From Umezawaea sp042738955 (GTDB lineage: Bacteria; Actinomycetota; Actinomycetes; Mycobacteriales; Pseudonocardiaceae), in contig NZ_JBHYHC010000023.1 of the NCBI RefSeq assembly GCF_042738955.1, positions 30,021 through 94,020 on the forward strand: a stretch of DNA of 64,000 nt, in the 5' to 3' direction. Below the pieces are notes generated by a model. It had not been told where the DNA came from, did no database searches, and saw only the letters and a list, made by a program, of their open reading frames with translations. Position numbers and translations under genes: made by a program. Positions 25,435-33,541 of the stretch are shown piece by piece (positions within the stretch are counted from its first letter, which is position 1; the number at the start of each line of letters is the position of its first letter).

Positions 25435-26424
25435 ATGCGACTGGGCATCTCCGGAACCTACTCCTCCGGCAAGACGATCACCGGGATGGCGCTGTCCCAC
25501 TACACGGGCATTCCGCGCACCAAGGCGAAGACCATGCGGGAGATCCTGCCCGAGGCCGCGCCGGGCAAGACCCTCGACGAGTGCACCGCGGCCGAGCTGC
25601 TCCAGATGGTCGTGGTCCGCCACGTCGACCGCGCCGTGCACGAGAGCAGGCTGTGGGACGGCTTCATCTCCGACGGCTCCTCGTTGCAGGAGTGGATCTA
25701 CGGCTCCGTGCGCGTCACGGTCGGGATCAACCCGAACGACTCCGTGCACCTGTCCGACCTGGAGTCGGTCGAGAAGACGCCCGAGCTGGCGTTCTTCGAG
25801 GACGTGATGAGCGAGCTGGGCAAGGCGATGAAGCGGCACGTCAAGGGCACGTTCGACGCGTTCGTGCACCTGCCGAACGAGCTGCCCCTGGCCGAGGACG
25901 GGCACCGGCCGGTCAACGAGCGGTTCCGGTCGATGTCCGACGAGCACCTGATGAAGACGTTGACGGAACTGGAGATCCCGTACCACATCGTAGGTGGCAC
26001 GCTGCCGGAACGGCTGGCGCGCATCGCGGCGATCTTCGACCTGCCGGTCGTGCGGACCGCGGAGGAGGCCATCGCGCTGGCGCAGCGGGAGTACGACGCG
26101 ATGGACGTGCGCGACGAGACCGAGCGCGCCGCCGACACCACGCTCGCGGCGGACACCGTGCCCGCGCAGGAGCGGCGGTCGCCCGAGTCCCCTGCGGAGC
26201 TGATCCGCTCGCTGCTGGTGGACAAGTACGGGATGGTGGAGAGCGACTTGGACGCCGACGCGACCTTCGAGTCCCTGGAGGTCGACTCGCTGGTGCTGAT
26301 CGAGATGGCGGTCGTGCTGGAGCGCCGGTTCGCGGTGCGGGTGCCCGACAGCGAACTCGTGCCGGAGCTGACCATCAGCGAGGCCGCGGCGCTGGTGGAG
26401 TCCAAGCGCCTGGCGACGACCTGA
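25435..26424 (+). CDS. P-loop kinase/ATPase fused to an acyl carrier protein
   Basis: 329 residues. The N-terminal domain (about 1-225) carries Walker A GTYSSGKT at residues 7-14 in an AAA_28/NadR-like kinase context (LGISG at the very start, RLWDGFISDGSSLQEW). A linker (about 226-255) leads to a C-terminal acyl carrier domain: ESLEVDSLVLIEMAVVLERR with the phosphopantetheine Ser at residue 285. Carrier and kinase in one chain is unusual. Placed directly after avrD (35-base gap) and before a phosphatase, the kinase could phosphorylate the sugar partner while the ACP presents the beta-ketoacyl group. That division of work is inference; the two domains are visible directly. No strong ribosome site precedes the ATG. 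Confidence 0.75.
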   Translation: MRLGISGTYSSGKTITGMALSHYTGIPRTKAKTMREILPEAAPGKTLDECTAAELLQMVVVRHVDRAVHESRLWDGFISDGSSLQEWIYGSVRVTVGINPNDSVHLSDLESVEKTPELAFFEDVMSELGKAMKRHVKGTFDAFVHLPNELPLAEDGHRPVNERFRSMSDEHLMKTLTELEIPYHIVGGTLPERLARIAAIFDLPVVRTAEEAIALAQREYDAMDVRDETERAADTTLAADTVPAQERRSPESPAELIRSLLVDKYGMVESDLDADATFESLEVDSLVLIEMAVVLERRFAVRVPDSELVPELTISEAAALVESKRLATT

Positions 26425-26426
26425 CC

Positions 26427-27071
26427 ATGCGCACCGGAGCGTTCTTCGACGTCGACGACACGCTGATCGCGGTGCCGAGCGTCTTCCGCTTCCTGGCCCA
26501 CCGGCTGCGCGACCGCCCCGGCTCCGAGTACGCCGCGGCGTACGAGCGGGTCAGGGCGGCGCGCGTCGGTGGCCGGGGGGCGGCGCTGGTCGAGTACTAC
26601 CGGAACTTCGCGGGCGCGGACGTCGCCGAGGTCGCCGAGCAGGGCCGCCGCTGGTTCGCCGAGGAACTGGCGGCCGGCCCGTTCCACGAGCCGGTGCTGG
26701 CGCGGTTCCGGGCGCACCGGGCGGCGGGCGAGCTGACGGTGCTGGTGTCCGGCTCGTTCCCCGCCTGCCTGGACCCGATCGCCGAGCACGTCGGCGCGGA
26801 CCTGCTGGTGTGCACGCTCCCGGAGGTCCGGGACGGCCGCTACACCGGCGCCGTGGCCACGCCGATGATCGGCGCGGCGAAGGCGGCGGCCGTGCTGGGG
26901 ATCGCGGACCGGCTGGGCGTCGACCTGGCGGGCTCCAGCGCCTACGGCGACCACGCCAGCGATCTCCCGGTGCTCGACCTGGTCGGGCACCCGGTGGTCG
27001 TCGGCGACGACCCGGACCTGGTAGGACACGCCACCCGGCAGGGCTGGCCCGTGCTGGAGCGGGCCCGGTGA
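26427..27071 (+). CDS. HAD-IB family phosphatase
   Basis: 214 residues from ATG 26427, two bases after the previous stop. FFDVDDTLI gives the DxD motif (D8/D10), LTVLVSGSFP the motif-II Ser, and SSAYGDHASDLPVLDLVG the metal-binding motif IV. Same fold as phosphoserine phosphatase and the CicA-like proteins. In this operon the likely job is removal of the phosphate left after AvrD-type condensation, as in gamma-butyrolactone pathways; inference. Confidence 0.8.
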   Translation: MRTGAFFDVDDTLIAVPSVFRFLAHRLRDRPGSEYAAAYERVRAARVGGRGAALVEYYRNFAGADVAEVAEQGRRWFAEELAAGPFHEPVLARFRAHRAAGELTVLVSGSFPACLDPIAEHVGADLLVCTLPEVRDGRYTGAVATPMIGAAKAAAVLGIADRLGVDLAGSSAYGDHASDLPVLDLVGHPVVVGDDPDLVGHATRQGWPVLERAR

Positions 27072-27182
27072 GACCCGCGTCCCACCCTGTTGGGCAGGTC
27101 CCCTCCGGACGGCCGCCCGGTAGGATCGGGGGACGGCGTGGACGTCCGTCCGCGCCGTTTCCGGGTCCACCGTGGGGGAACA

Positions 27183-28196
27183 ATGGACCGGCACCCGAAC
27201 ACCGGGGTCTCCGTCGGCGGGCTGCTCGACTCCCGTCGCGCCGAGATCCTGCGCACGCTGGAGAGCAGGCTGCGCGACACCGGCAGCTCGCTGGGCAAGG
27301 ACCCGGCGGTGCTGCCCGAGTGCATCGCGCGGGCGGACGCGATCCTGCGCGCGACGGTCACCGACCTGGAGCGGGCGGAGGAGCCGCCGCCGGAGCCGGT
27401 CGGCGCGACCCCGCCGGGTGGCGCGGGCGTGCTGATGGACGTGGTCGTGGCGGAGCTGGTGCAGCTCGCGGCCGAGCGGCCGGAGACGTTGCCGGAGCTG
27501 TCCGCCGCGCTCGCGGCGCTGCACCGCAACCTGGCCTCGCCCGTGCGGGTGGCGGGCGACTCCTACGACATCTTCATCCTGCGGACCGCGGACGAGGCCC
27601 GCAAGCGCGAGCGCAGGCAGCTCGCGCGGGAGGTGCACGACGAGCTGGGCCACGAGCTGAGCATCGCCATGCACCAGCTGGAACTGGGCGAGCTGTACGG
27701 GCTGGCGGACGAGGCCTCGGCCGAGCGCGTCTCCTCGGCGCGCGAGCACCTGGCGTCGGCGATCTCCATCGTGCGCAGGCTGATCGTCGAGTTCGCCGAC
27801 GGGCCCGCCACCGTCGACCTGGAGAAGGAGATCGCCGCCTTCGCGGACACCGCCGGGTCGGGGCGCACGGTCGTGCACGTCAAGGTCACCGGCAACCAGC
27901 GGATGGTGCCGGACCGGCACCGCAACGAGCTGTTCCTCATCGTCCGGGAGGCGCTGCTCAACGTGTTCGCGCACGCCGGGGCGCGCAAGGCCGTGGTGCT
28001 GGTGGACATCAGCACGCGGTCGATCACCGCGCGGGTGGAGGACGACGGCGGCGGCTTCGACCCCGAGCGCGCGGCCGCCCGGCGCGGGTTCGGCATGGTG
28101 TCCATGGGCGAGCGCGCCGCGTCGCTGGGCGGCACGCTGGAGTTCACCAGCTCGCCGGGGCGCACCCTGGTCGACGTCGAGCTGCCGCTGCCGTGA
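27183..28196 (+). CDS. Cytoplasmic sensor histidine kinase (NarL-partner type)
   Basis: 337 residues, ATG 27183 after GGGGGAA. No membrane segment is present. The N-terminal 130 residues form a helical region resembling the RsbRD N-terminal domain. A HisKA_3 box with REVHDELGHELS (phospho-acceptor His152) and a HATPase domain (NELFLIVREALLNVFAHA, VEDDGGGFDPE, GFGMVSMGERAASLGG) follow. The stop overlaps the GTG of the regulator gene. Because it is soluble it should sense an internal signal, possibly the cluster product. A TAGGAT-like -10 at 27121 may give it its own promoter besides read-through from avrD. Confidence 0.85.
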   Translation: MDRHPNTGVSVGGLLDSRRAEILRTLESRLRDTGSSLGKDPAVLPECIARADAILRATVTDLERAEEPPPEPVGATPPGGAGVLMDVVVAELVQLAAERPETLPELSAALAALHRNLASPVRVAGDSYDIFILRTADEARKRERRQLAREVHDELGHELSIAMHQLELGELYGLADEASAERVSSAREHLASAISIVRRLIVEFADGPATVDLEKEIAAFADTAGSGRTVVHVKVTGNQRMVPDRHRNELFLIVREALLNVFAHAGARKAVVLVDISTRSITARVEDDGGGFDPERAAARRGFGMVSMGERAASLGGTLEFTSSPGRTLVDVELPLP

Positions 28197-28870
28197 CCGA
28201 CCCGACCCCGATCACGATCCTGCTCGCGGACGACCACGCGATCCTGCGGGAGACGTTGCGCGAGTCCCTGTCCGCCGAACCCGGCTTCACCGTCGTCGGC
28301 GACGTCGGCGACGGCGCGTCCGCCGTGGCCGCGGCGACCGAGCTGCGGCCGGACGTCGTGCTGCTGGACATCGACATGCCCGGCATCCCGGTGGCGCTGA
28401 CCGTGCAGCGGCTGCACGAGTCCGCGCCCACCACCAGGGTGATCATCCTGAGCATGTACGACTCGTCGGCGTTCGTGCAAGACCTGCTCGCGCTGGGCGT
28501 GCGCGGCTACCTGAGCAAAGGCGTCAGCCGCCAGCACCTGGTGTCGGTGATCCGCAGCGCGGTGCGGGACGCGCGCAGCGTGCAGATCTCCGTGTCACCG
28601 GAGGCCGAGCGACCGGCGGCGCGGCCGAGCCCGCTGTCCCGGCGGGAGCACGACCTGCTGGAGCTGGTGGCGCAGGCGTTGAGCAACCGGCAGATCGCGG
28701 TCCGCCTCGGCATCACCGAGGCGACCGTGAAACGGCACCTGCACAACATCTTCGCCAAGATCGGCGCGGTCTCCCGCATCGATGCGGTCAACCGCGCCGT
28801 CGAGGCGGGGCTGATCAGCTCGGCGCACTCGCCGCGGGCGGCGCCGGGAAGACCCCTGTCGGCGCGCTGA
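28193..28870 (+). CDS. NarL/FixJ-family response regulator
   Basis: 225 residues from GTG overlapping the kinase stop (GTGA). Receiver domain with ADDH near the start, phospho-acceptor Asp59 in VLLDIDMPG and the SKGVSR Lys; C-terminal LuxR helix-turn-helix with LSRREHDLLELVAQALSNRQ and ITEATVKRHLHNIFAKIGAV. Cognate of the upstream kinase. Its 3' end overlaps the convergent regulator gene by 56 bases. A good candidate for binding the five cluster elements. Confidence 0.88.
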   Translation: MTDPTPITILLADDHAILRETLRESLSAEPGFTVVGDVGDGASAVAAATELRPDVVLLDIDMPGIPVALTVQRLHESAPTTRVIILSMYDSSAFVQDLLALGVRGYLSKGVSRQHLVSVIRSAVRDARSVQISVSPEAERPAARPSPLSRREHDLLELVAQALSNRQIAVRLGITEATVKRHLHNIFAKIGAVSRIDAVNRAVEAGLISSAHSPRAAPGRPLSAR

Positions 28871-29537
28871 GCGGACCGCGGCGGTCCGACGGCTGGTGGA
28901 TCAGCGCGGCGGCGACGCCCTTGTTGACGGCGTCGATGCGCGACACGGCGCCGAGCTTGGCGAAGATGTTGCGCAGGTGGCGCTTCACCGTGCCCTCGGT
29001 GATCTCCAGCCGGGACGCGATCTGCCGGTTGCTCATGGCCTTCGCCACGAGCGCCAGCACTTCACGCTCCCGAATGGACAGTCGGTCCTCGTCCTCCTCG
29101 GTCGCCTGCCCCGGCGCGGGCCAGGCGACCGAGACGACCACCCGCCGGTCGTCGGCGCACACGGTCCTGATCGCCGTGACCAGCTCCTGGCGGCTGACGC
29201 TCTTGTGCAGGTAGCCGCGCACGCCGCTGCTCAGGAGTTCCTGCACCAGGCGTTGATCGGTGTACATGCTCAGGATCAGCACCTGCGCGCGCGGCGCGAC
29301 CTGGGCGAGCCTGCGCACCGTGGCGCGGGGCTGGTTGCCGGGCATCCCGACGTCCAGCAGCACCACGTCCGGCAGCAGCCTGGCCGCCAGCACCACGGCG
29401 TCCGCCGCGTCGTCGGCCTCGCCCACGACCTGGAGCCCGGTCTCCATCCTCAGCATCTCGCACACCGCTTCCCGCAGCAGGGTGTGGTCGTCGGCGACCA
29501 GGATGCGGATCGGCTCCCGGTCAGGCTCCTCGATCAT
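28815..29537 (-). CDS. NarL/FixJ-family response regulator, second copy
   Basis: 240 residues, ATG at 29537. Receiver with VADDHTLLRE, Asp62 in VVLLDVGMPGN and YLHKSVSRQE; LuxR-type HTH with LSIREREVLALVAKAMSNRQ and GTVKRHLRNIFAKLGAVSRI. The HTH recognition region is nearly the same as in the 225-residue regulator (KRHLxNIFAKxGAVSRIDAVN in both), so both may bind the same DNA. It overlaps the upstream kinase gene by 17 bases and the convergent regulator by 56. Confidence 0.88.
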   Translation of the reverse strand: MIEEPDREPIRILVADDHTLLREAVCEMLRMETGLQVVGEADDAADAVVLAARLLPDVVLLDVGMPGNQPRATVRRLAQVAPRAQVLILSMYTDQRLVQELLSSGVRGYLHKSVSRQELVTAIRTVCADDRRVVVSVAWPAPGQATEEDEDRLSIREREVLALVAKAMSNRQIASRLEITEGTVKRHLRNIFAKLGAVSRIDAVNKGVAAALIHQPSDRRGPLSAPTGVFPAPPAASAPS

Positions 29538-30696
29538 GCCGCTCCCCCCTCAGCGGAATCGTGACCTCCAGCCGCGTCCCCGCCCCCGGAATGCTGGTGA
29601 CGCTGAGCGTTCCGCCGAGCATCGACGCGCGTTCGGTCATCGCCGCCAGGCCGTTGCCGGGCCCGTGCTGCCGCGGCTCGAACCCGCTGCCGTCGTCCTC
29701 GACGTGCGCGCGCACCTGCCACGGCGTCACCCGCACGCCCACGGCGATCCGCGACGGGTCGGCGTGCTTGAAGGCGTTGCGCAACGCCTCGCGCAGCACC
29801 GCGAACAGCTCCCCCGCCACCTCGTGCGAGAACCAGCGCTCGTCGCCGTCGATGACCACGTCGACCTCGGCGCGGTCGGAGTCCACGGTGGACACGAACA
29901 TCTGCAACGCCTCCCGCAGCCCCGTGCGCGGGTCGAGCGCGCGCAACCCCGACACCAGCCTGCGGGTCGTGTCGAGCGTCTCGGTCAGCACCCGCCGCGC
30001 CTGCACGACCTTGTGGTGCGCGCTCACGCGGTCGTCCGCGCGGAGGATGTCGTAGAGCTCCAACTGCCGGTGCGCCAGGCTGACGCCGTTGCCGACGTGG
30101 TCGTGGATCTCCCTGGCGAGCGTGCGGCTGCTGTCCGCCTGCGCCTGCTTGATCTGCTCGAACAGGAACCTGTCGTACGCCAGCGACGCCAGGTGCATCC
30201 GCGCGGCGATGGACTGGTTGAGCGTCAGCAGCGCGGGCAGCAGGAACGGCGTCGCGCCCTCGGTCACCTCGTGCAGGGTGAGGATCACCAGCTCGGCGAG
30301 CACCGCCCCCGCGCGCAGCGACTCCACCGGGTGCACGCCGCGGGCCGCCCGCTGCGCGCCGATCTCCGAGGCGAGGACCCAGGCGTCGTCGCTGACCACG
30401 ACCGACCCCTCCCGCAGGCTCCGGACGCACTCGCCGATGATCACGGCGGCGTGGTCGAGGCAGCCCCGAGCGGTCTCCGGGTCGGCGACCAGCGGGGAAC
30501 CCGCCGCGGCGAGCCGCGTGCGGTACTCGAACAGCAGCTCGTCCTGGCGAGCGGCGAACCTGGCCCAGATCGGCGGTCGGCCGTCGGGTTCCAGCGGGTT
30601 GAAACGATGACTCGTGCGTGCACAGCGGGCCCCGACTAAGTCCTCGGACGGAGCGCCCCCTGCCGCAGCACTGTCGCTGCCCATGCCCTCTCCCAT
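29521..30696 (-). CDS. Cytoplasmic sensor histidine kinase, second copy
   Basis: 391 residues; ATG at 30696, or ATG 30684 with GGGAGAGG just upstream. No membrane segment. A helical N-terminal sensor region of about 180 residues is followed by the HisKA_3 box LAREIHDHVGNGVSLAHRQ (His198), a HATPase with REALRNAFKHADPS and HVEDDGSGFEP, and a C-terminal G-box GNGLAAMTERASMLGG. It parallels the 337-residue kinase in domain order. A well-formed promoter lies far upstream at 31080-31108. Confidence 0.85.
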   Translation of the reverse strand: MGEGMGSDSAAAGGAPSEDLVGARCARTSHRFNPLEPDGRPPIWARFAARQDELLFEYRTRLAAAGSPLVADPETARGCLDHAAVIIGECVRSLREGSVVVSDDAWVLASEIGAQRAARGVHPVESLRAGAVLAELVILTLHEVTEGATPFLLPALLTLNQSIAARMHLASLAYDRFLFEQIKQAQADSSRTLAREIHDHVGNGVSLAHRQLELYDILRADDRVSAHHKVVQARRVLTETLDTTRRLVSGLRALDPRTGLREALQMFVSTVDSDRAEVDVVIDGDERWFSHEVAGELFAVLREALRNAFKHADPSRIAVGVRVTPWQVRAHVEDDGSGFEPRQHGPGNGLAAMTERASMLGGTLSVTSIPGAGTRLEVTIPLRGERHDRGA

Positions 30697-31251
30697 GTGT
30701 CGCAGTCGAGAAGCGGACGCGGGTCGGGCGGAGGTCCCAACGCCCCGTCGACCACGCGTTTACAGCGACGCGCACCGCTCGCGGCGAAGTGCCGTGCCAT
30801 GGCTGCCAGGTCGGGTTCCACCGCGCCCACACCGGCGTTCGCGGCGCTGCGAACCCGGACGCGGCGATGGTGTCCGAATCGGTCCGACCGTTGTCCCCGG
30901 CGCGCAAGAACACGCTTCGCGTGCGAAACGAGCGCACGTCGATTGGTGCGGCCACCCCCAGTGGCGGTAGAAGTTGTCGCGGTTCCCCAGCCGTTCGACC
31001 GTGGACCGACCAGTCGTCAATTCATTTTTCGGAGAATGGTATTGGTTCGCATCCACGCCGATGATCCAACCCGTGGTCGACGGTAGCATGGGGGTCTAGG
31101 GGGGTCAATCGAATGCCGCACCCCCTACCGAAGCCTCTTTTCGGGGTGAGGAAGCCCATTATGGCCATAATCATCGACTATCGCATCATTCGCGAAACAC
31201 GGCCGACACACAGTTCACACGCCGGGTAGCGCGGTGTTCGGGGTACTCCGA
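30697..31251 (-). promoter_or_regulatory. 555-bp non-coding region with promoter of the second kinase
   Basis: No coding frame is convincing. On the minus strand TTGACC (31108-31103) and TACCGT (31085-31080) are spaced by exactly 17 bases, a good promoter. Transcription would start near 31073 and leave a leader of about 375 bases before ATG 30696, long enough for RNA-level control. A 14-bp palindrome ATTATGGCCATAAT lies at 31158-31171, upstream of that promoter, in an AT-rich patch and might be a protein site. I see no box of the type found at the plus-strand units. Confidence 0.5.
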
Positions 31252-31288
31252 CTATGGCGAAAGAATCGCAAACGCGAGTACTCCGAAC
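31236..31288 (-). terminator. Inverted repeat across the stop codon of the UbiA gene
   Basis: GTTCGGGGTACTC (31236-31248) and GAGTACTCCGAAC (31276-31288) pair over 13 positions with one mismatch. The UbiA stop (31252) lies in the 27-base loop, so the terminator would include the last codons. Confidence 0.5.
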
Positions 31289-32124
31289 GCGAGGAGGTGC
31301 GCGGCGTACTGGGTGCGCATGTAGACGCGGTAGGGGAATCGGGTGATCGTCAGGGCGGCCGCTCCGGCGAGCGTGGCGGCGGCGGACGGGACGAGGGGCG
31401 GAACGACGGCCGCGGCGGTCGCGAGGAATCCGGTTCCGATGAGGAGGGCGTTCGTCGTGACCCGTCGCCTGGCCCTGGTGGGGCCCAGCCGGATGACGGT
31501 GGTCCGGCGGCCCGCCCGGCGGTCGCCGGTGACGTCGGTGAAGTCCTTCGCCACGGCTCCCACCAGGGCCATCCACAGGGACATCGCCGTGGCGAGGACG
31601 AGGACGGTCGTCAGGTGGTGGCCGCCCGCGGCGGCGAAACCCGCCAGGTAGGTGGTCAGGCCGCCGGTCAGGACCACGGCGGTCGTTCCCGCGGTGTGCC
31701 TCTTCAGGGCGATGCCGGGGGCCGAGTACAGGTGGCCCGCCAGCAGGAACACCGCGGTCAGGGCCAGGAGGCAGGGACCGGCCAGCGAGGCGGACGCCAG
31801 GGCGAGGGTCGCGGAGGTCAGGGCGACGCGGGCGGCCGTTCGCGGGTGGAGCGTGCCTGCGGGGATGGGGCGGGTGGGGTGGTTGACGGTGTCCTCGACG
31901 GCGTCGTGGACACCGTTGACGAGGTAGACGGTGAAGACGGCGAGAGCCCAGGCCGTGGTGCCCGACAGGAGGTGGGAGGGGGTGTGCCCCTCGGTCGTGG
32001 CGAGGAGGGCGGCCGAGGTGAAGCGGAGGAGGAAGATCGCCTGGACCACGGGTCGGGACTGGGTCCAGCAGAGGCGGAGGACCCGCCAGAGGGTGGGTCC
32101 GGAGGCGCATCCGGCGGTTGCCAC
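31252..32124 (-). CDS. UbiA-family prenyltransferase
   Basis: 290 residues from GTG 32124, chosen because AGAGGGGA precedes it by 5-6 bases; a frame extension to 32214 has no site. About eight hydrophobic segments are present. Both prenyl diphosphate motifs are there: NGVHDAVED (N70, D74, D78) followed by RPIPAG, and AKDFTDVTGD (D194, D197, D201). It resembles the chlorophyll/homogentisate branch of the family. It would attach an isoprenoid chain to a small acceptor in the membrane. It sits 96 bases after the aldo-keto reductase gene, probably in the same transcript, within the AvrD cluster. Confidence 0.85.
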   Translation of the reverse strand: MATAGCASGPTLWRVLRLCWTQSRPVVQAIFLLRFTSAALLATTEGHTPSHLLSGTTAWALAVFTVYLVNGVHDAVEDTVNHPTRPIPAGTLHPRTAARVALTSATLALASASLAGPCLLALTAVFLLAGHLYSAPGIALKRHTAGTTAVVLTGGLTTYLAGFAAAGGHHLTTVLVLATAMSLWMALVGAVAKDFTDVTGDRRAGRRTTVIRLGPTRARRRVTTNALLIGTGFLATAAAVVPPLVPSAAATLAGAAALTITRFPYRVYMRTQYAAHLLAFGVLAFAILSP

Positions 32125-32220
32125 TCGATTCCCCTCTGGTCGTGGCCCAGGCTCGGTCACCGTGCTCAAGCCCGGCTGGGGCTGTCGTCGTGGTCGACTT
32201 CCTCCTCCCCTCACCAGGTC

Positions 32221-33255
32221 TTACTGCTCCACGGGGCTGGGCAGGGCCTTCGTGATCCGGGCGAAGTCGTCGTCGGTGAGGGTGACGGTGGCCGCGTCCA
32301 GCCAGGTGGTGATCTGGTCCGGGCGGCGCGCGCCGACGATCGCGCCGGTCACTCCCCGCGCCGCCAGCGCCCAGGCGATCGCGATCGAGGAGACCGACGT
32401 GTCGTGAGCTGCGGCGATGGGTCGCAGGGCGTCCACCAGGGCGAGGTTCTGCGCGAGGTTGTCGGTGAAGTCGGGGGCTCCCCGGCGCCAGTCGGCCTCC
32501 GGGAGGGCGTCCACGCGTTCCTTGCTGAAGGTGCCGGTGAGGAGGCCGGAGTGGAGCGGTTGGTAGACGATCACGCCGGTGCCGTGGGCGGCGCACCACT
32601 CCAACTCGGGTGTCGCGTCGCGCTGGAGCAGGGAGTACGGGGGTTGCAGGGTGTCCACGTGGGCGATGGCCTCGGCCGCGGCGAGCTGGCCCACGTCGTG
32701 GTTGGAGAGGCCGATCGCGCGGACCAGGCCTTCTCGCTTGAGGTCCGCCATGGTCTGCCAGTAGTCGGCCAAGTCGGTCGCGTACCGGTCGGACTCGGGG
32801 TCGGGTTCGTCGTCCTCGAGGCCCGCGAGGCGGCCGTCGCCCGGCCAGTGGACCTGGAGGAGGTCGAGGCGGTCGACGCCCAGCCTGCGCAGGGAGGCGT
32901 GGACCTCCTCGCGGACGCTGCCCGCGCGCATGACCTTGCGGGGGAACCCGGTGCGGTCGGCGTCGTCCGGCCAGACCAGGCCCACCTTGGTGAAGACCAG
33001 GGGGCGGTCCGCCTCGGGCAGGGCGGCGAGCGCCTTGCCGACGACCTCCTCCGAGTGGCCGAGGCCGTAGGCGGGGGCGGTGTCGATCCAGTTGACGCCG
33101 CTGTCCACCAACGCGGTGATGGTGGCGATGGAGTCCGCGTCGTCCTGCGGGCCCCAACCGAACTTCCAGTCGGCTCCACCGACGGCCCAAGCGCCGAAAC
33201 CTAGTCTGCTGATGCTCATGTCCGTGGTGCCGAGTGGAATGCTGGGTACGCTCAT
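32221..33255 (-). CDS. Aldo/keto reductase
   Basis: 344 residues from ATG 33255, with AGGGAG 6 bases upstream (a GTG two codons earlier is less well placed). AKR TIM barrel: the catalytic Asp/Tyr in WIDTAPAYGLGHSEEVVGKA, DLLQVHWPG, IGLSNHDVGQL and the C-terminal cofactor loop GAIVGARRPDQI. NADPH-dependent reduction of a carbonyl; the substrate may be the keto group of the cluster product. Divergent from the MFS exporter across site C. Confidence 0.85.
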   Translation of the reverse strand: MSVPSIPLGTTDMSISRLGFGAWAVGGADWKFGWGPQDDADSIATITALVDSGVNWIDTAPAYGLGHSEEVVGKALAALPEADRPLVFTKVGLVWPDDADRTGFPRKVMRAGSVREEVHASLRRLGVDRLDLLQVHWPGDGRLAGLEDDEPDPESDRYATDLADYWQTMADLKREGLVRAIGLSNHDVGQLAAAEAIAHVDTLQPPYSLLQRDATPELEWCAAHGTGVIVYQPLHSGLLTGTFSKERVDALPEADWRRGAPDFTDNLAQNLALVDALRPIAAAHDTSVSSIAIAWALAARGVTGAIVGARRPDQITTWLDAATVTLTDDDFARITKALPSPVEQ

Positions 33256-33379
33256 CGTCACTCCCTGGTCGCCGTTCGGGGATGGGCGGGACAGCTGACA
33301 AATCGCCCGGAGTGGACACGGGCCTTCGTCGACTATGGCACGACTTGATCAAGCGACGCATACATCCTTCGTCCGCGCC

Positions 33380-33451
33380 CTACTACTTTGGATGTAGTTC
33401 CCCGAACTTCGGGTGCAGTGGCGTTTCCCGGACGTCGGTGGCCGATCTAAT
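33380..33451 (+). promoter_or_regulatory. Site C: bipartite cluster element between AKR and MFS genes
   Basis: Box 1 CTACTACTTTGGATGTAG (33380-33397), nearly palindromic, and box 2 AACTTCGGGTGCAG (33405-33418). TTTCCC (33424-33429) and TCTAAT (33446-33451) form a -35/-10 with a 16-base spacer for the MFS gene. On the minus strand CATAGT (33337-33332) sits 60 bases from the box, so the palindrome could also serve the reductase gene. Confidence 0.6.
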
Positions 33452-33541
33452 CTCCACCTCGTCTCCCATCGGAATACCGCGATGGCTATTCGACTCTGCC
33501 GCCGTCCGCGTCGGTGAACAATGCTTGGAAAGGCCAATCAG

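Noticed and set aside
30760..31089. A 109-codon frame upstream of the second kinase
   Set aside because: Its start lies at the promoter's -10 hexamer, codon use is poor, and no ribosome site precedes it.
31158..31171. Palindrome ATTATGGCCATAAT as an operator
   Set aside because: It is alone, in an AT-rich patch, not at a promoter position; noted in the region entry only.
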